A DNA stretch of 12,962 nt from UBA9630 sp037137555. Its GTDB lineage: Bacteria; Patescibacteriota; Minisyncoccia; Moranbacterales; UBA2206. The stretch's first letter is position 1. Each line of letters begins with the position of its first letter. Made by a program: the position numbers and the translations under genes. Below, piece after piece: positions 5,631 through 11,861 of this stretch. Under the pieces are notes generated by a model. The model saw only the letters and a list, made by a program, of their open reading frames with translations. It searched no databases and was not told the origin of the DNA. Where the stretch lies: positions 1-12,962 of the forward strand of contig JBAXKA010000028.1 of the NCBI GenBank assembly GCA_037137555.1. Reading direction: 5' to 3'.

Positions 5631-5672
5631 GAGATAACCCTTGAGGAAGATTATCTCTAGTTAGTTCTTTTG
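5631..5672 (+). promoter_or_regulatory. Stem-loop plus boxA-like variant before the cassette terminator
   Basis: GAGATAA (5631-5637) pairs with TTATCTC (5651-5657), then TAGTTA and GTTCTTTTG (5664-5672). The right half of the stem and what follows resemble 11057-11078 (TATTATCTAGTATAGTTCTTT). Both elements sit in a 3' untranslated region just before a terminator. Confidence 0.4.
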
Positions 5673-5683
5673 TAGAAAAAATC

Positions 5684-5717
5684 AAAAGGAGTTGTTTAAC
5701 GAAGCAACTCCTTTTTT
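5684..5717 (+). terminator. Rho-independent terminator of the orphan cassette
   Basis: AAAAGGAGTTG (5684-5694) pairs with CAACTCCTTTT (5705-5715), extendable inward by a few pairs, with T at 5712-5717. It closes the plus-strand cassette before the convergent polA gene. Confidence 0.9.
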
Positions 5718-5757
5718 CTATGTCTTAACAAAGCCAAAAGTTAGCTAAGCGTATCAT

Positions 5758-5792
5758 AAATGATATGATTAGCGTCGAAAAATGATATGATT
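5758..5792. repeat. Direct repeat AAATGATATGATT, spaced 22 bp
   Basis: The 13-mer occurs at 5758-5770 and 5780-5792, two helical turns apart, between the cassette terminator and the end of polA. The first copy overlaps ATCATAAATGAT, a small palindrome. ATGATA is also the half-site of the palindrome at 2609-2625. It could be a protein-binding site or AT-rich coincidence. Confidence 0.4.
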
Positions 5793-5803
5793 GATTATGC
5801 TTT

Positions 5804-8515
5804 TTATAATTCCCCCCAATTATCCCCAATCTCAACATTGGCGACTAACGGAACACGAAGCGTGTAAGCATTTTCTAGAATTGTTTTAATTTTTTGAGAA
5901 ACAGTTTCGGCGAGATCTTCACGCACTTCTAGGATAATTTCGTCGTGGACTTGAAGAAGCATTTTGACAGCAGGATTATTTTCAAATTCTTTCGCGACAT
6001 GAAGCATGGCAATTTTCATAATGTCAGAGGCTAATCCTTGAATGGGCATATTGATAGCCATTCTTTCTGCGGCACTTTGGACCTGAAAATTAGACGAATT
6101 AATTTCGGGAATATAGCGGCGACGACCGATTTCTGTTTCGACAAAACCATTTTTTCTAGCGAACTCTTTAATTTCACGCATATAATTTGCGACACCTTGA
6201 AATTTTTCAAAATAGGCATCAATAAATTTTTTGGCATCATCACGCGAGATGCCAGCACGCACAGAAAAACCAAATGAACCCATGCCATAAATAACACCGA
6301 AATTTAATTCTTTGGCAGTGCGACGGATTTTGTCCGTTACTTGCGAGAGAGTAAGATTATTAATTTCAGCTGCCGTGGCACGATGAATATCGGTGCCTTT
6401 ATGAAAAAGTTCAATCATTTTTTTATCTTTGCTGACATGGGCGACAACGCGTAAATCAATTTGAGAATAATCGGCACTGACTAATTTGTAACCATCTTCG
6501 GCGACAAAAGCGGTGCGGAGAAGTTGGCCGAGATCGGTGCGTGTGGGAATATTTTGCAGATTTGGATCGGATGAAGAAAGTCGACCAGTGGCAGTGACGG
6601 CTTGATTGAATGATGAATGCAAACGCGAATTTTTATCGACCATCAAAGGCAGTGTGTCAAGATAGGTATTTTTTAATTTGGTAATCTCGCGGTATTCTTC
6701 AATTTTTTCAATAATTTTATGTTCCCCACGCAACTTATCCAGTTCGGCGGAAGCGGTGGAGATAACACCGGATTTGCCTTTTTTAATATTGCCAACCGGC
6801 AAATGCATTTTTTCAAATAAAACTTCTGAAAGTTGTTTGGGTGAGCTGATATTGAAATTTTCTCCAGACAGCGCATAGATAGTTTCTTCGAGCTTGGCAA
6901 TGCGTTTAGTGATCGTCTCAGAAATGCCGGCAAAAATAAACGAGTTTAATTTAATTCCAGTCAACTCCATCTCAGCGAGAACTTTGGTCAGTGGAATTTC
7001 TAATTTTATAAAAACTTCTGAGAGTGTATTTTTTGCACTGTTATTATTTTTAATTTGCTCAGCACTAATTTTTTCAATTTCGTCTTGGTGGATTTTTTTT
7101 AATTTAAAAATATAATCAGCCATAGTACAATTTTTCTTTGCCAGATCCTCGATGCTTTCGATTTCCAGCCCAAGTTGGCCTTTTTTGGATTCCTCAACCA
7201 ACTCTTCTTGCAAATATTCCGCGACCAGATTTGGCAGATTTATTTTTCTGCCGGGACTCAAAACATAACTGCTAAGCAGAATGTCGAAATAGTTTCCCGC
7301 TAAATTTATGCCCGCTTTTTGGAGTATTTCTAAATCACTTTTAAGGTCATAGCAAATTTTTTCTGAATTTTTATTTTCCAGAATATTTTTTATTTCTGCA
7401 AAAATATTTTTATCTTCCAGATCAAAATAAATCGCACGGCCAGTTTTATAGCTCAGTGCAATGCCAGACAGCGTGCTCGTGTGTGCCGTTGCACCAGTAA
7501 TTTTTAATTTAAGGCTAAGCGCTTTTTGATCGTTGAGCTTTTTTAATAATTCTGAATAGTTTGTATTATTGGCTAGCTCAAACTTAAAATCTTTAACACT
7601 TTTTGGGTCTTGTTTAGATATTTTAAGTTCGTCCACATCTCCCAGGAGTCTTTTTTTGAGACTATGAAAATTTAGTTGGGTGAAAAGGGCAAGCAATTTT
7701 TCTTTGTCAAATTCTTTTGTTACGGCTGTTGCTAAATCTAGATTAACAGGAACTGCTTTTGAAATTGTGGCGAGGCCTTTACTTTGAAGAGCAATCAATT
7801 TATCTTTTTCTAATTTTTCTCGCACCGGTTTTTTTATATTTTCCAAATTAGCATAAACATTTTCTAGGGTGCCATAAGTTTTCAAAAGTTCGATGGCGGT
7901 TTTTTCGCCGATACCTTTTACGCCAGGAATATTATCCGATGGATCGCCACGCAAGCCTTTGTAATCAATCAATTGTTCTGGCGCAAGAGAATAGCGTTCG
8001 AAAATTTCCGCCTTACCATAAAGCACAGAATCAGTCAGTCCACGACGCATCGTATAAACTTTCGTCACATCATCAACCAGTTGCAATGTGTCCATATCGC
8101 CAGTAACAATAATTGTTTCTAGCGGTTGATTATTTTCCCTTGCTTGTTTTGCGAGCGTGCCAATCACATCATCTGCTTCAAAACCACTAACAGCATAAAT
8201 GGGAATACCAAATGCTTGCGTTATTTCTTTGACACGAGGAATTTGAGCATAGAGCGCTTCATCGGCCTTCACCCTGTTCGCTTTATATTTTTCATACTCC
8301 AAATGGCGAAAAGTTGGTCCCGCTAAATCAAAAGTGGCAATAATATATTTTGGTTTGAATTTAGTGATAATGGAAAGTAAAGTTGAAGCAAAACCGTAAA
8401 CAGCATTAACTAGTTCGCCATTTTTTGTGGTGAATGGTGGCAACGCATGATACGATCTGTGAATAATCGCATTACCGTCGATGAGGATTAATTTTTCGGG
8501 GTTAGTTTTTAGCAT
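5804..8515 (-). CDS. polA: DNA polymerase I
   Basis: 903 aa, full length for bacterial Pol I, used in repair and Okazaki-fragment processing. The N-terminal 5'-3' nuclease domain (to about 290) has LIDGNA with D13, GFEADD (111-116), VTGDMDTLQL (137-146) and the helix-hairpin-helix DNIPGVKGIGEKTA. The middle 3'-5' exonuclease-like domain (about 310-490) lacks the D-x-E Exo I motif (ALSLKLK instead) and a recognisable Exo III, so proofreading is probably lost, as in several bacterial lineages. Polymerase motif A is DYSQIDLR (D682), motif B RRTAKELNFGVIYG (K735, F739, Y743) and motif C VHDE (D858). The usual glutamate of DYSQIELR, which acts as the ribose steric gate, is aspartate (D687). There is no Shine-Dalgarno. 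It begins 18 nt after the DUF4143 ATPase gene and is probably cotranscribed with it. Confidence 0.97.
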   Translation of the reverse strand: MLKTNPEKLILIDGNAIIHRSYHALPPFTTKNGELVNAVYGFASTLLSIITKFKPKYIIATFDLAGPTFRHLEYEKYKANRVKADEALYAQIPRVKEITQAFGIPIYAVSGFEADDVIGTLAKQARENNQPLETIIVTGDMDTLQLVDDVTKVYTMRRGLTDSVLYGKAEIFERYSLAPEQLIDYKGLRGDPSDNIPGVKGIGEKTAIELLKTYGTLENVYANLENIKKPVREKLEKDKLIALQSKGLATISKAVPVNLDLATAVTKEFDKEKLLALFTQLNFHSLKKRLLGDVDELKISKQDPKSVKDFKFELANNTNYSELLKKLNDQKALSLKLKITGATAHTSTLSGIALSYKTGRAIYFDLEDKNIFAEIKNILENKNSEKICYDLKSDLEILQKAGINLAGNYFDILLSSYVLSPGRKINLPNLVAEYLQEELVEESKKGQLGLEIESIEDLAKKNCTMADYIFKLKKIHQDEIEKISAEQIKNNNSAKNTLSEVFIKLEIPLTKVLAEMELTGIKLNSFIFAGISETITKRIAKLEETIYALSGENFNISSPKQLSEVLFEKMHLPVGNIKKGKSGVISTASAELDKLRGEHKIIEKIEEYREITKLKNTYLDTLPLMVDKNSRLHSSFNQAVTATGRLSSSDPNLQNIPTRTDLGQLLRTAFVAEDGYKLVSADYSQIDLRVVAHVSKDKKMIELFHKGTDIHRATAAEINNLTLSQVTDKIRRTAKELNFGVIYGMGSFGFSVRAGISRDDAKKFIDAYFEKFQGVANYMREIKEFARKNGFVETEIGRRRYIPEINSSNFQVQSAAERMAINMPIQGLASDIMKIAMLHVAKEFENNPAVKMLLQVHDEIILEVREDLAETVSQKIKTILENAYTLRVPLVANVEIGDNWGEL

Positions 8516-8533
8516 ATGATTAGAATATAAAGT

Positions 8534-9703
8534 TTAGATATCAATCTTTTCGGCATCGGAAATGTTTTTGATAATCAATTTGTTTTTCACTTCCATTTTT
8601 TCAAAAAGTGCTTGTTGTTTGTCGTTCATTTCTGAATTATATTTAACTTCGATTAAATATTTTTTATTGATAATAAAATCAATTTCATTGCCATCTTGGT
8701 AGAGATAGGTGGGGTTATGTTTTTTGATTTTGAGAAAAATATAATTTTCAAATAGACTACCCTTGTCCCGAAAACCAGTAAAATGTGAGCGAATTCCCAA
8801 GTCTGCTGCATAGATTTTTTTGGCGGACAATAATCTCTCATTAGTTTTTCCAAAGCGGGGGACTAGATAAATTAAATAAGCGTCAGCAAACATTTGCAAA
8901 TATCTTTTGGCAGAATCAGGAGAGATATCGAGAATATTGGCAATTTTATTGATACTAACAATTTTGCCAGCTCTTTCCATTAAAAGCAGAAAAAAATCTT
9001 GCAAAATTTTAGCGTCCCTTACGCCGTAAAAAGCAGCGATATCCTTTTTGATAATATCATCAACCAGTTCTTGGATATAATCTGAGTTTCCAGTGAGAAC
9101 AAATTCTGGAATGCCACCGGTTTGCATAAAATCTTCAAAAATTTTAATAGTCAAATGCGAGTCAGATTTTTTAAGTTTAATTTTTTTAAACTCCAGATAC
9201 TCGGAAAAATTCAATGGCATCACTTCGATGATGGAATTTCTGCCAGTGAGGAAATGTTTCTTGCTTTTTAAAATGGAAGCACTAGAGGAGGAAGCAAAAA
9301 TTTTAACATTATGGTTATCGTAGAGATTTTTTAATTGTTGTTCGAAATCTTTTTGATAGGTTATTTCATCCAAAAAGAGAAATATTTTTTGTGTGAAAGA
9401 TAATGTATGAGTTTTTCGATATTCTTCCACAATTTCCAGGATATTTTTTTCTGCCAAAAGATAATCGTCTAGACTGACATAGAGAATATGTTTTGATTGA
9501 ACTTTTTTATGACTAATTAAATACTTGATTGTTTGCTTGAGTAGGGTAGTTTTTCCGACTCGGCGCAATCCTGTAACGAAAATAACTTGTTTGTTGGATA
9601 AATTTTCCAGCATTTCCTGAAAAATGCTTGGACGAGGTAGCGTTTTTGGGTGAAGGAAATCCTTTTCCCACCAAGGATTATAGCGAAAGAGAATTTTTTC
9701 CAT
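8534..9703 (-). CDS. AAA-type ATPase with DUF4143 C-terminal domain
   Basis: 389 aa. Walker A is GLRRVGKT (45-52), Walker B IFLFLDE (107-113), sensor-like FASSSSAS (136-143) and FLTGR (151-155). A winged-helix-like segment (IANILDISPDSAKRYLQMF) leads to the C-terminal portion with EID (340-342) and EVK (352-354), spaced as in a PD-(D/E)XK-like core. It is only distantly similar to the ATPase at 1435-2571. The family's role is unsettled. A strong consensus promoter ends 30 nt upstream. polA follows after 18 nt, so this ATPase may set or share polA transcription; a functional link to DNA repair is only suggested by position. The ATG at 9703 has at most a weak GGG upstream. Confidence 0.88.
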   Translation of the reverse strand: MEKILFRYNPWWEKDFLHPKTLPRPSIFQEMLENLSNKQVIFVTGLRRVGKTTLLKQTIKYLISHKKVQSKHILYVSLDDYLLAEKNILEIVEEYRKTHTLSFTQKIFLFLDEITYQKDFEQQLKNLYDNHNVKIFASSSSASILKSKKHFLTGRNSIIEVMPLNFSEYLEFKKIKLKKSDSHLTIKIFEDFMQTGGIPEFVLTGNSDYIQELVDDIIKKDIAAFYGVRDAKILQDFFLLLMERAGKIVSINKIANILDISPDSAKRYLQMFADAYLIYLVPRFGKTNERLLSAKKIYAADLGIRSHFTGFRDKGSLFENYIFLKIKKHNPTYLYQDGNEIDFIINKKYLIEVKYNSEMNDKQQALFEKMEVKNKLIIKNISDAEKIDI

Positions 9704-9732
9704 AGTTTTGCCCAGATTATATTTATGAGAGA

Positions 9733-9762
9733 ATTATACGACACAGTCGGATAGTTTGTCAA
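9733..9762 (-). promoter_or_regulatory. Consensus promoter of the ATPase-polA operon
   Basis: On the minus strand TTGACA (9762-9757), 18-nt spacer, TATAAT (9738-9733). Transcription would start near 9726, about 23 nt before the ATG at 9703. Both hexamers are perfect. Confidence 0.85.
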
Positions 9763-9768
9763 GATACT

Positions 9769-9785
9769 ATACGATAGTATCGTAT
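9769..9785. promoter_or_regulatory. Perfect palindrome upstream of the ATPase-polA promoter
   Basis: ATACGATA, G, TATCGTAT is a perfect 8-bp-arm palindrome seven bases upstream of the -35. The position suits an activator site or the edge of an operator. It could also help end the minus-strand gene upstream, but no U-tract follows. Confidence 0.5.
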
Positions 9786-9805
9786 AAATCTTAAATTTCG
9801 CTGAA

Positions 9806-10105
9806 TTAAGCCAAAGCTTTCCAGTTAATTTCAAAAATACTTTTTAGGGTGTTATATATTTTTTCACTTTCAATGATTAGTCCGATTTCTTCCTCGAAAG
9901 CCATGATGCCAATCAGCCTTTTGCCATAAAGATTAATTTCCACTTCAAAAAGTGCTTCACCTTCTGGTGCGAAACGAATTTGTCTCAGGTGTTTTTGATC
10001 ATAAGTTTTAATTTTTTGCATTTCAGGATTGTTTTGTGTTATAACTTTTTCCCAGATCTTTTTTTCCAATCGCGCTGGGACATAATAATTCCAAAGATAG
10101 TCCAT
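9806..10105 (-). CDS. C-terminal fragment of the interrupted TrmB-like regulator
   Basis: The ATG at 10105 is an internal methionine of the longer frame (YFDMDYLWNYY) and has no Shine-Dalgarno, so independent translation of this 99-aa piece is doubtful. It holds the effector-like half, with the motif VEINLYGKRLIGIMAFEEEIGLII matching the intact relative. It is listed separately because a gene caller would report it as its own gene. Confidence 0.5.
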   Translation of the reverse strand: MDYLWNYYVPARLEKKIWEKVITQNNPEMQKIKTYDQKHLRQIRFAPEGEALFEVEINLYGKRLIGIMAFEEEIGLIIESEKIYNTLKSIFEINWKALA

Positions 10106-10135
10106 ATCAAAATATTTAATTGCATCATCTGTCGC

Positions 10136-10537
10136 CTAAGCTAAGATTTCTTGATCAGGATATTTCAATGTGTCTTCATAGACTTCCCTGATTCCGGCAA
10201 TTCCTTCAAAAAACTTTATCTTCGGTTTTTTCTCTAGTCGGTTGGCGATAGAAAGCAGTTCAGGCATTACTTTTTGGATTATTTTTTTCTTTTCCTCAAT
10301 CTGTCGTTCCAATTTTTCAGGGTTTTCAGCAAAAAAGAGCGTGTGATTTTTTTGTTTTGTCTGCCCCAGAAGACCTTTTTTTTTCAGTGAATCAAGAATA
10401 TCATAGACCGTTGTTCGTTTTACGGCGGATTTTTTGGCAATCTGTCCGATATTCGCACTGCCTAATTCTAAAAGGGCCAAATAAATTTGACTTTCTTTTT
10501 TATCTAGGCCAATTTTTTCCAGCTCATCTCGAAGCAT
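10136..10537 (-). CDS. N-terminal fragment of the TrmB-like regulator (winged helix)
   Basis: 133 aa ending EILA at the amber codon. It contains the complete winged helix-turn-helix and the coiled linker that usually dimerises, so the shortened product could still bind DNA without ligand control. It is driven by a consensus promoter at 10586-10614 and has no Shine-Dalgarno (AAAATT precedes the ATG, as in the intact relative at 12614). Confidence 0.7.
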   Translation of the reverse strand: MLRDELEKIGLDKKESQIYLALLELGSANIGQIAKKSAVKRTTVYDILDSLKKKGLLGQTKQKNHTLFFAENPEKLERQIEEKKKIIQKVMPELLSIANRLEKKPKIKFFEGIAGIREVYEDTLKYPDQEILA

Positions 10538-10556
10538 AATTTTAATGGTTTATATA

Positions 10557-10586
10557 TTAATGACGATAAAAAGGTCGTTAGTATTA
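10557..10586. promoter_or_regulatory. Operator-like dyad at the interrupted TrmB promoter
   Basis: TTAATGACG (10557-10565), 10 nt, CGTTAGTATTA (10576-10586), the right arm abutting the minus-strand -10. The same arrangement is at 12634-12664. Shared arms at the same place in two related regulator genes suggest autoregulation by TrmB-like proteins. Confidence 0.5.
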
Positions 10587-10614
10587 GTATATCAAATAAG
10601 CCAAAAAATGTCAA
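10586..10614 (-). promoter_or_regulatory. Promoter of the interrupted TrmB-like gene
   Basis: On the minus strand TTGACA (10614-10609), 17 nt, TATACT (10591-10586). The start codon at 10537 is about 43 nt from the expected transcription start. Confidence 0.8.
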
Positions 10615-10640
10615 TATTGCAACAGCATTTGACCTAAGTA

Positions 10641-10669
10641 GTGACAAATTTGAGTTTTTGGTGTATGCT
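10641..10669 (+). promoter_or_regulatory. Promoter of the 10749-11000 gene
   Basis: GTGACA (10641-10646), 17 nt, TATGCT (10664-10669); each hexamer is one base off consensus. It is divergent from the TrmB promoter, with 26 nt between the two -35 hexamers. Confidence 0.65.
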
Positions 10670-10675
10670 TGTATG

Positions 10676-10712
10676 TTAAGCTGAAAATTGGATAGTCCAG
10701 ACGGAAGCTTAA
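10676..10712 (+). promoter_or_regulatory. Leader hairpin before the 10749 gene
   Basis: TTAAGCT (10676-10682) pairs with AGCTTAA (10706-10712), with a nested TGGA-TAG-TCCA hairpin (10689-10699) in its loop. It lies at the expected 5' end of the transcript. Confidence 0.5.
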
Positions 10713-10748
10713 TAAAAGTTCATTGATAAATGAAAGGAGGATGATATT

Positions 10749-11000
10749 ATGAGATTCGTAGAACAGGTGTGGAGATGCAGAATAGCTGGAGCGGAGATAT
10801 ATATAGTGACGGAGGCGGCAGACTCGCCGGAGGTGCTATTTAAAAAAATAGCACGCATAAACTGCGAAAGATTGAACCTCTCATCATCCCTGGATAATAT
10901 GGATGTGGAGGAAATCAGAAAGAAACTCTCAGAATTATTGGGAGTTGAAATTCTATCATCATCTCGTAGGATAATAGATGATAAAGCAGGGTTTCCATAA
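10749..11000 (+). CDS. Small orphan protein, 83 aa
   Basis: I do not recognise this protein. It begins MRFVEQVWRCRIAGAEIYIVTEA, probably two strands, followed by helices (SPEVLFKKIARINCERL, VEEIRKKLSELLGVEIL) and a short basic tail. It is soluble-looking with no catalytic signature. AAGGAGG at 10734-10740 with an 8-nt spacer supports the ATG. A TTG-initiated frame of nine codons (10723-10752) ends in TGA overlapping this ATG as ATGA, recalling the coupled leader ORFs of the 2978-5569 cassette. It has its own promoter, leader hairpin, 3' boxA-like element and terminator, so it is monocistronic. It lies divergent to the interrupted TrmB-like gene. Confidence 0.7.
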   Translation: MRFVEQVWRCRIAGAEIYIVTEAADSPEVLFKKIARINCERLNLSSSLDNMDVEEIRKKLSELLGVEILSSSRRIIDDKAGFP

Positions 11001-11021
11001 GAAAGAAAGAGAGATAGAGAC

Positions 11022-11082
11022 GATAATACTAAAAGTCTATAATCTAAAAATAGACTGTATTATCTAGTATAGTTCTTTAAAA
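11022..11082 (+). promoter_or_regulatory. Long stem-loop plus boxA-like GTTCTTTAAAA in a 3' UTR
   Basis: GATAATAC (11022-11029) pairs with GTATTATC (11057-11064) and AGTCTAT (11034-11040) with ATAGACT (11050-11056): 15 pairs with a 4-nt bulge. GTTCTTTAAAA follows at 11072-11082, then the terminator. This is the most elaborate copy of the hairpin-plus-GTTCTTT element in the window. Confidence 0.5.
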
Positions 11083-11090
11083 CCACAAAT

Positions 11091-11127
11091 CGACTTCGAG
11101 CCAAGTCGTAAAACATGGCTCTTTTTT
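11091..11127 (+). terminator. Terminator with an overlapping alternative hairpin
   Basis: GAGCCA (11098-11103) pairs with TGGCTC (11116-11121) before six T. CGACTT (11091-11096) can instead pair with AAGTCG (11103-11108), which puts most of GAGCCA in a 6-nt loop. The two stems exclude each other, as in attenuators, although this lies downstream of a gene rather than upstream of one. Confidence 0.7.
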
Positions 11128-11161
11128 ATTTATTGAAAATATTTAGCTTATGCAAAAATAA

Positions 11162-11509
11162 TTATTTTGGGTCTGAAATTATTTTTAGGATTATTTTTTT
11201 TAGTTCCGGAATATCATCTTGGCAGGCATCCCAAATCACTTTTTTGTTTATGCCAAAATATTCGTGAATTAATAGATTTCTTGTGCCAACAACTTTTCTC
11301 CATGGAATATCAGGAAATTGTTTTTGAAAATCAGCCTCAATATTATTTGAGGCTTCGCCGATAATTTCCAGTTCGCGCGTAACGGCATCAAAGATCATTC
11401 TATTGGAAGAAAAAATTTCAAAATCAACATGCTCAAGATAAATTTCCACTTGATTAATCGCATCAAGAATATGATGAATATAGACTAGATTGTCTTTATT
11501 TTCGTTCAT
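11162..11509 (-). CDS. hepT: HepT-like toxin (DUF86 family)
   Basis: 115 aa, an all-helical HEPN-type protein. The RX4HXY motif is intact in RNLLIHEY: R77, H82 and Y84. In the family this motif forms the RNase site, and the tyrosine region is where the partner adds AMP. ELEIIGEASNNI and FPDIPWRKVVGTRN are characteristic family segments. I chose the ATG at 11509 because it yields the typical length and overlaps the antitoxin gene by 14 nt; an upstream in-frame ATG at 11530 would add MLKQKQF. No Shine-Dalgarno is visible, so translation is probably coupled to the antitoxin gene. In known pairs the toxin attacks RNA (tRNA in Shewanella), and the antitoxin neutralises it by AMPylation. Confidence 0.9.
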   Translation of the reverse strand: MNENKDNLVYIHHILDAINQVEIYLEHVDFEIFSSNRMIFDAVTRELEIIGEASNNIEADFQKQFPDIPWRKVVGTRNLLIHEYFGINKKVIWDACQDDIPELKKIILKIISDPK

Positions 11510-11804
11510 AAATTGTTTCTGCTTTAGCAATTACTTTTTCGCGAAAGTATTTACTTAGGCTTTCAGGAGTGAGCAGATCGACTTTTTTTCCAGTGAAATC
11601 CTCGAAGTTATATTGCGTGTCAAAAAACTTGAAAAAACCGATTGAGGCATTAGGCAAGAATTCAATCAAAATGTCCACATCAGAGTCGGGTCGAGGATTG
11701 CCATAGGCGTGTGATCCAAAGAGTGACACTTTTAAAATATCCTTCTTATTAGGATCAGTTTCAATTGCTTTGCGAATAGCTTGTTTGATTTGTTCTTTGT
11801 TCAT
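11496..11804 (-). CDS. mntA: MntA-like minimal nucleotidyltransferase antitoxin
   Basis: 102 aa. The nucleotidyltransferase motif GSX10DXD is complete: G30-S31, D42 and D44 in GSHAYGNPRPDSDVDILI, with the third acidic residue likely D76 in KKVDLL. The expected activity is transfer of AMP from ATP to the partner HepT. It precedes and overlaps the toxin gene, the usual order for this pair. The -10 of its likely promoter lies only 6 nt from the ATG, so the mRNA may be leaderless, consistent with the lack of a Shine-Dalgarno. The pair sits between two TrmB-like genes and shows no mobile-element ends. Confidence 0.92.
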   Translation of the reverse strand: MNKEQIKQAIRKAIETDPNKKDILKVSLFGSHAYGNPRPDSDVDILIEFLPNASIGFFKFFDTQYNFEDFTGKKVDLLTPESLSKYFREKVIAKAETIYERK

Positions 11805-11810
11805 AAATAT

Positions 11811-11838
11811 AATATAGCATATTCTTGTGTTTTTGCAA
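11811..11838 (-). promoter_or_regulatory. Likely promoter of mntA-hepT, possibly leaderless
   Basis: On the minus strand TTGCAA (11838-11833), 16 nt, TATATT (11816-11811). The expected start of transcription is at or within a base or two of the ATG at 11804. Confidence 0.5.
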
Positions 11839-11861
11839 TTTTTTGGATTCTAGCTATTATT

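Larger units (their letters stand above)
9806..10537 (-). pseudogene. TrmB-like regulator interrupted by one in-frame amber codon
   Basis: Two open stretches, 10537-10136 and 10105-9806, lie in one frame. They are separated only by TAG (10138-10136) and ten sense codons reading ATDDAIKYFD. Read through, the product is 243 aa, the normal TrmB-like length, colinear with the intact relative at 11862-12614: both have IKFFEGIAGIREVYEDTL-type linkers and an EINLYGKRL / ELNLYGNKL C-terminal motif. The N-terminal winged helix (YLALLELGSANIGQIAKKSA, KRTTVYDILDSLKKKG) is intact. The stop falls where the relative has phenylalanine (LLAFVAEN against EILA-stop-ATDD). A recent nonsense mutation, a sequencing error or read-through are all possible. 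The promoter is intact. Confidence 0.8.

Noticed and set aside
6031..7115. Several open frames of 66-88 codons on both strands inside the polA region
   Set aside because: They overlap the highly conserved polymerase frame, have no Shine-Dalgarno and no compositional support, and are shadows of polA coding sequence.
9806..10138. Alternative genetic code, with TAG as a sense codon
   Set aside because: TAG ends the 271-570 gene at a sensible point just before a terminator, and the other recognisable genes have no internal TAG. A single interrupted gene is better explained by mutation, error or local read-through.
11001..11161. tRNA-like structure in the hairpin-rich 3' UTR
   Set aside because: The stems do not form a cloverleaf: no acceptor stem, T-loop TTCRA or anticodon arm of correct size could be placed.
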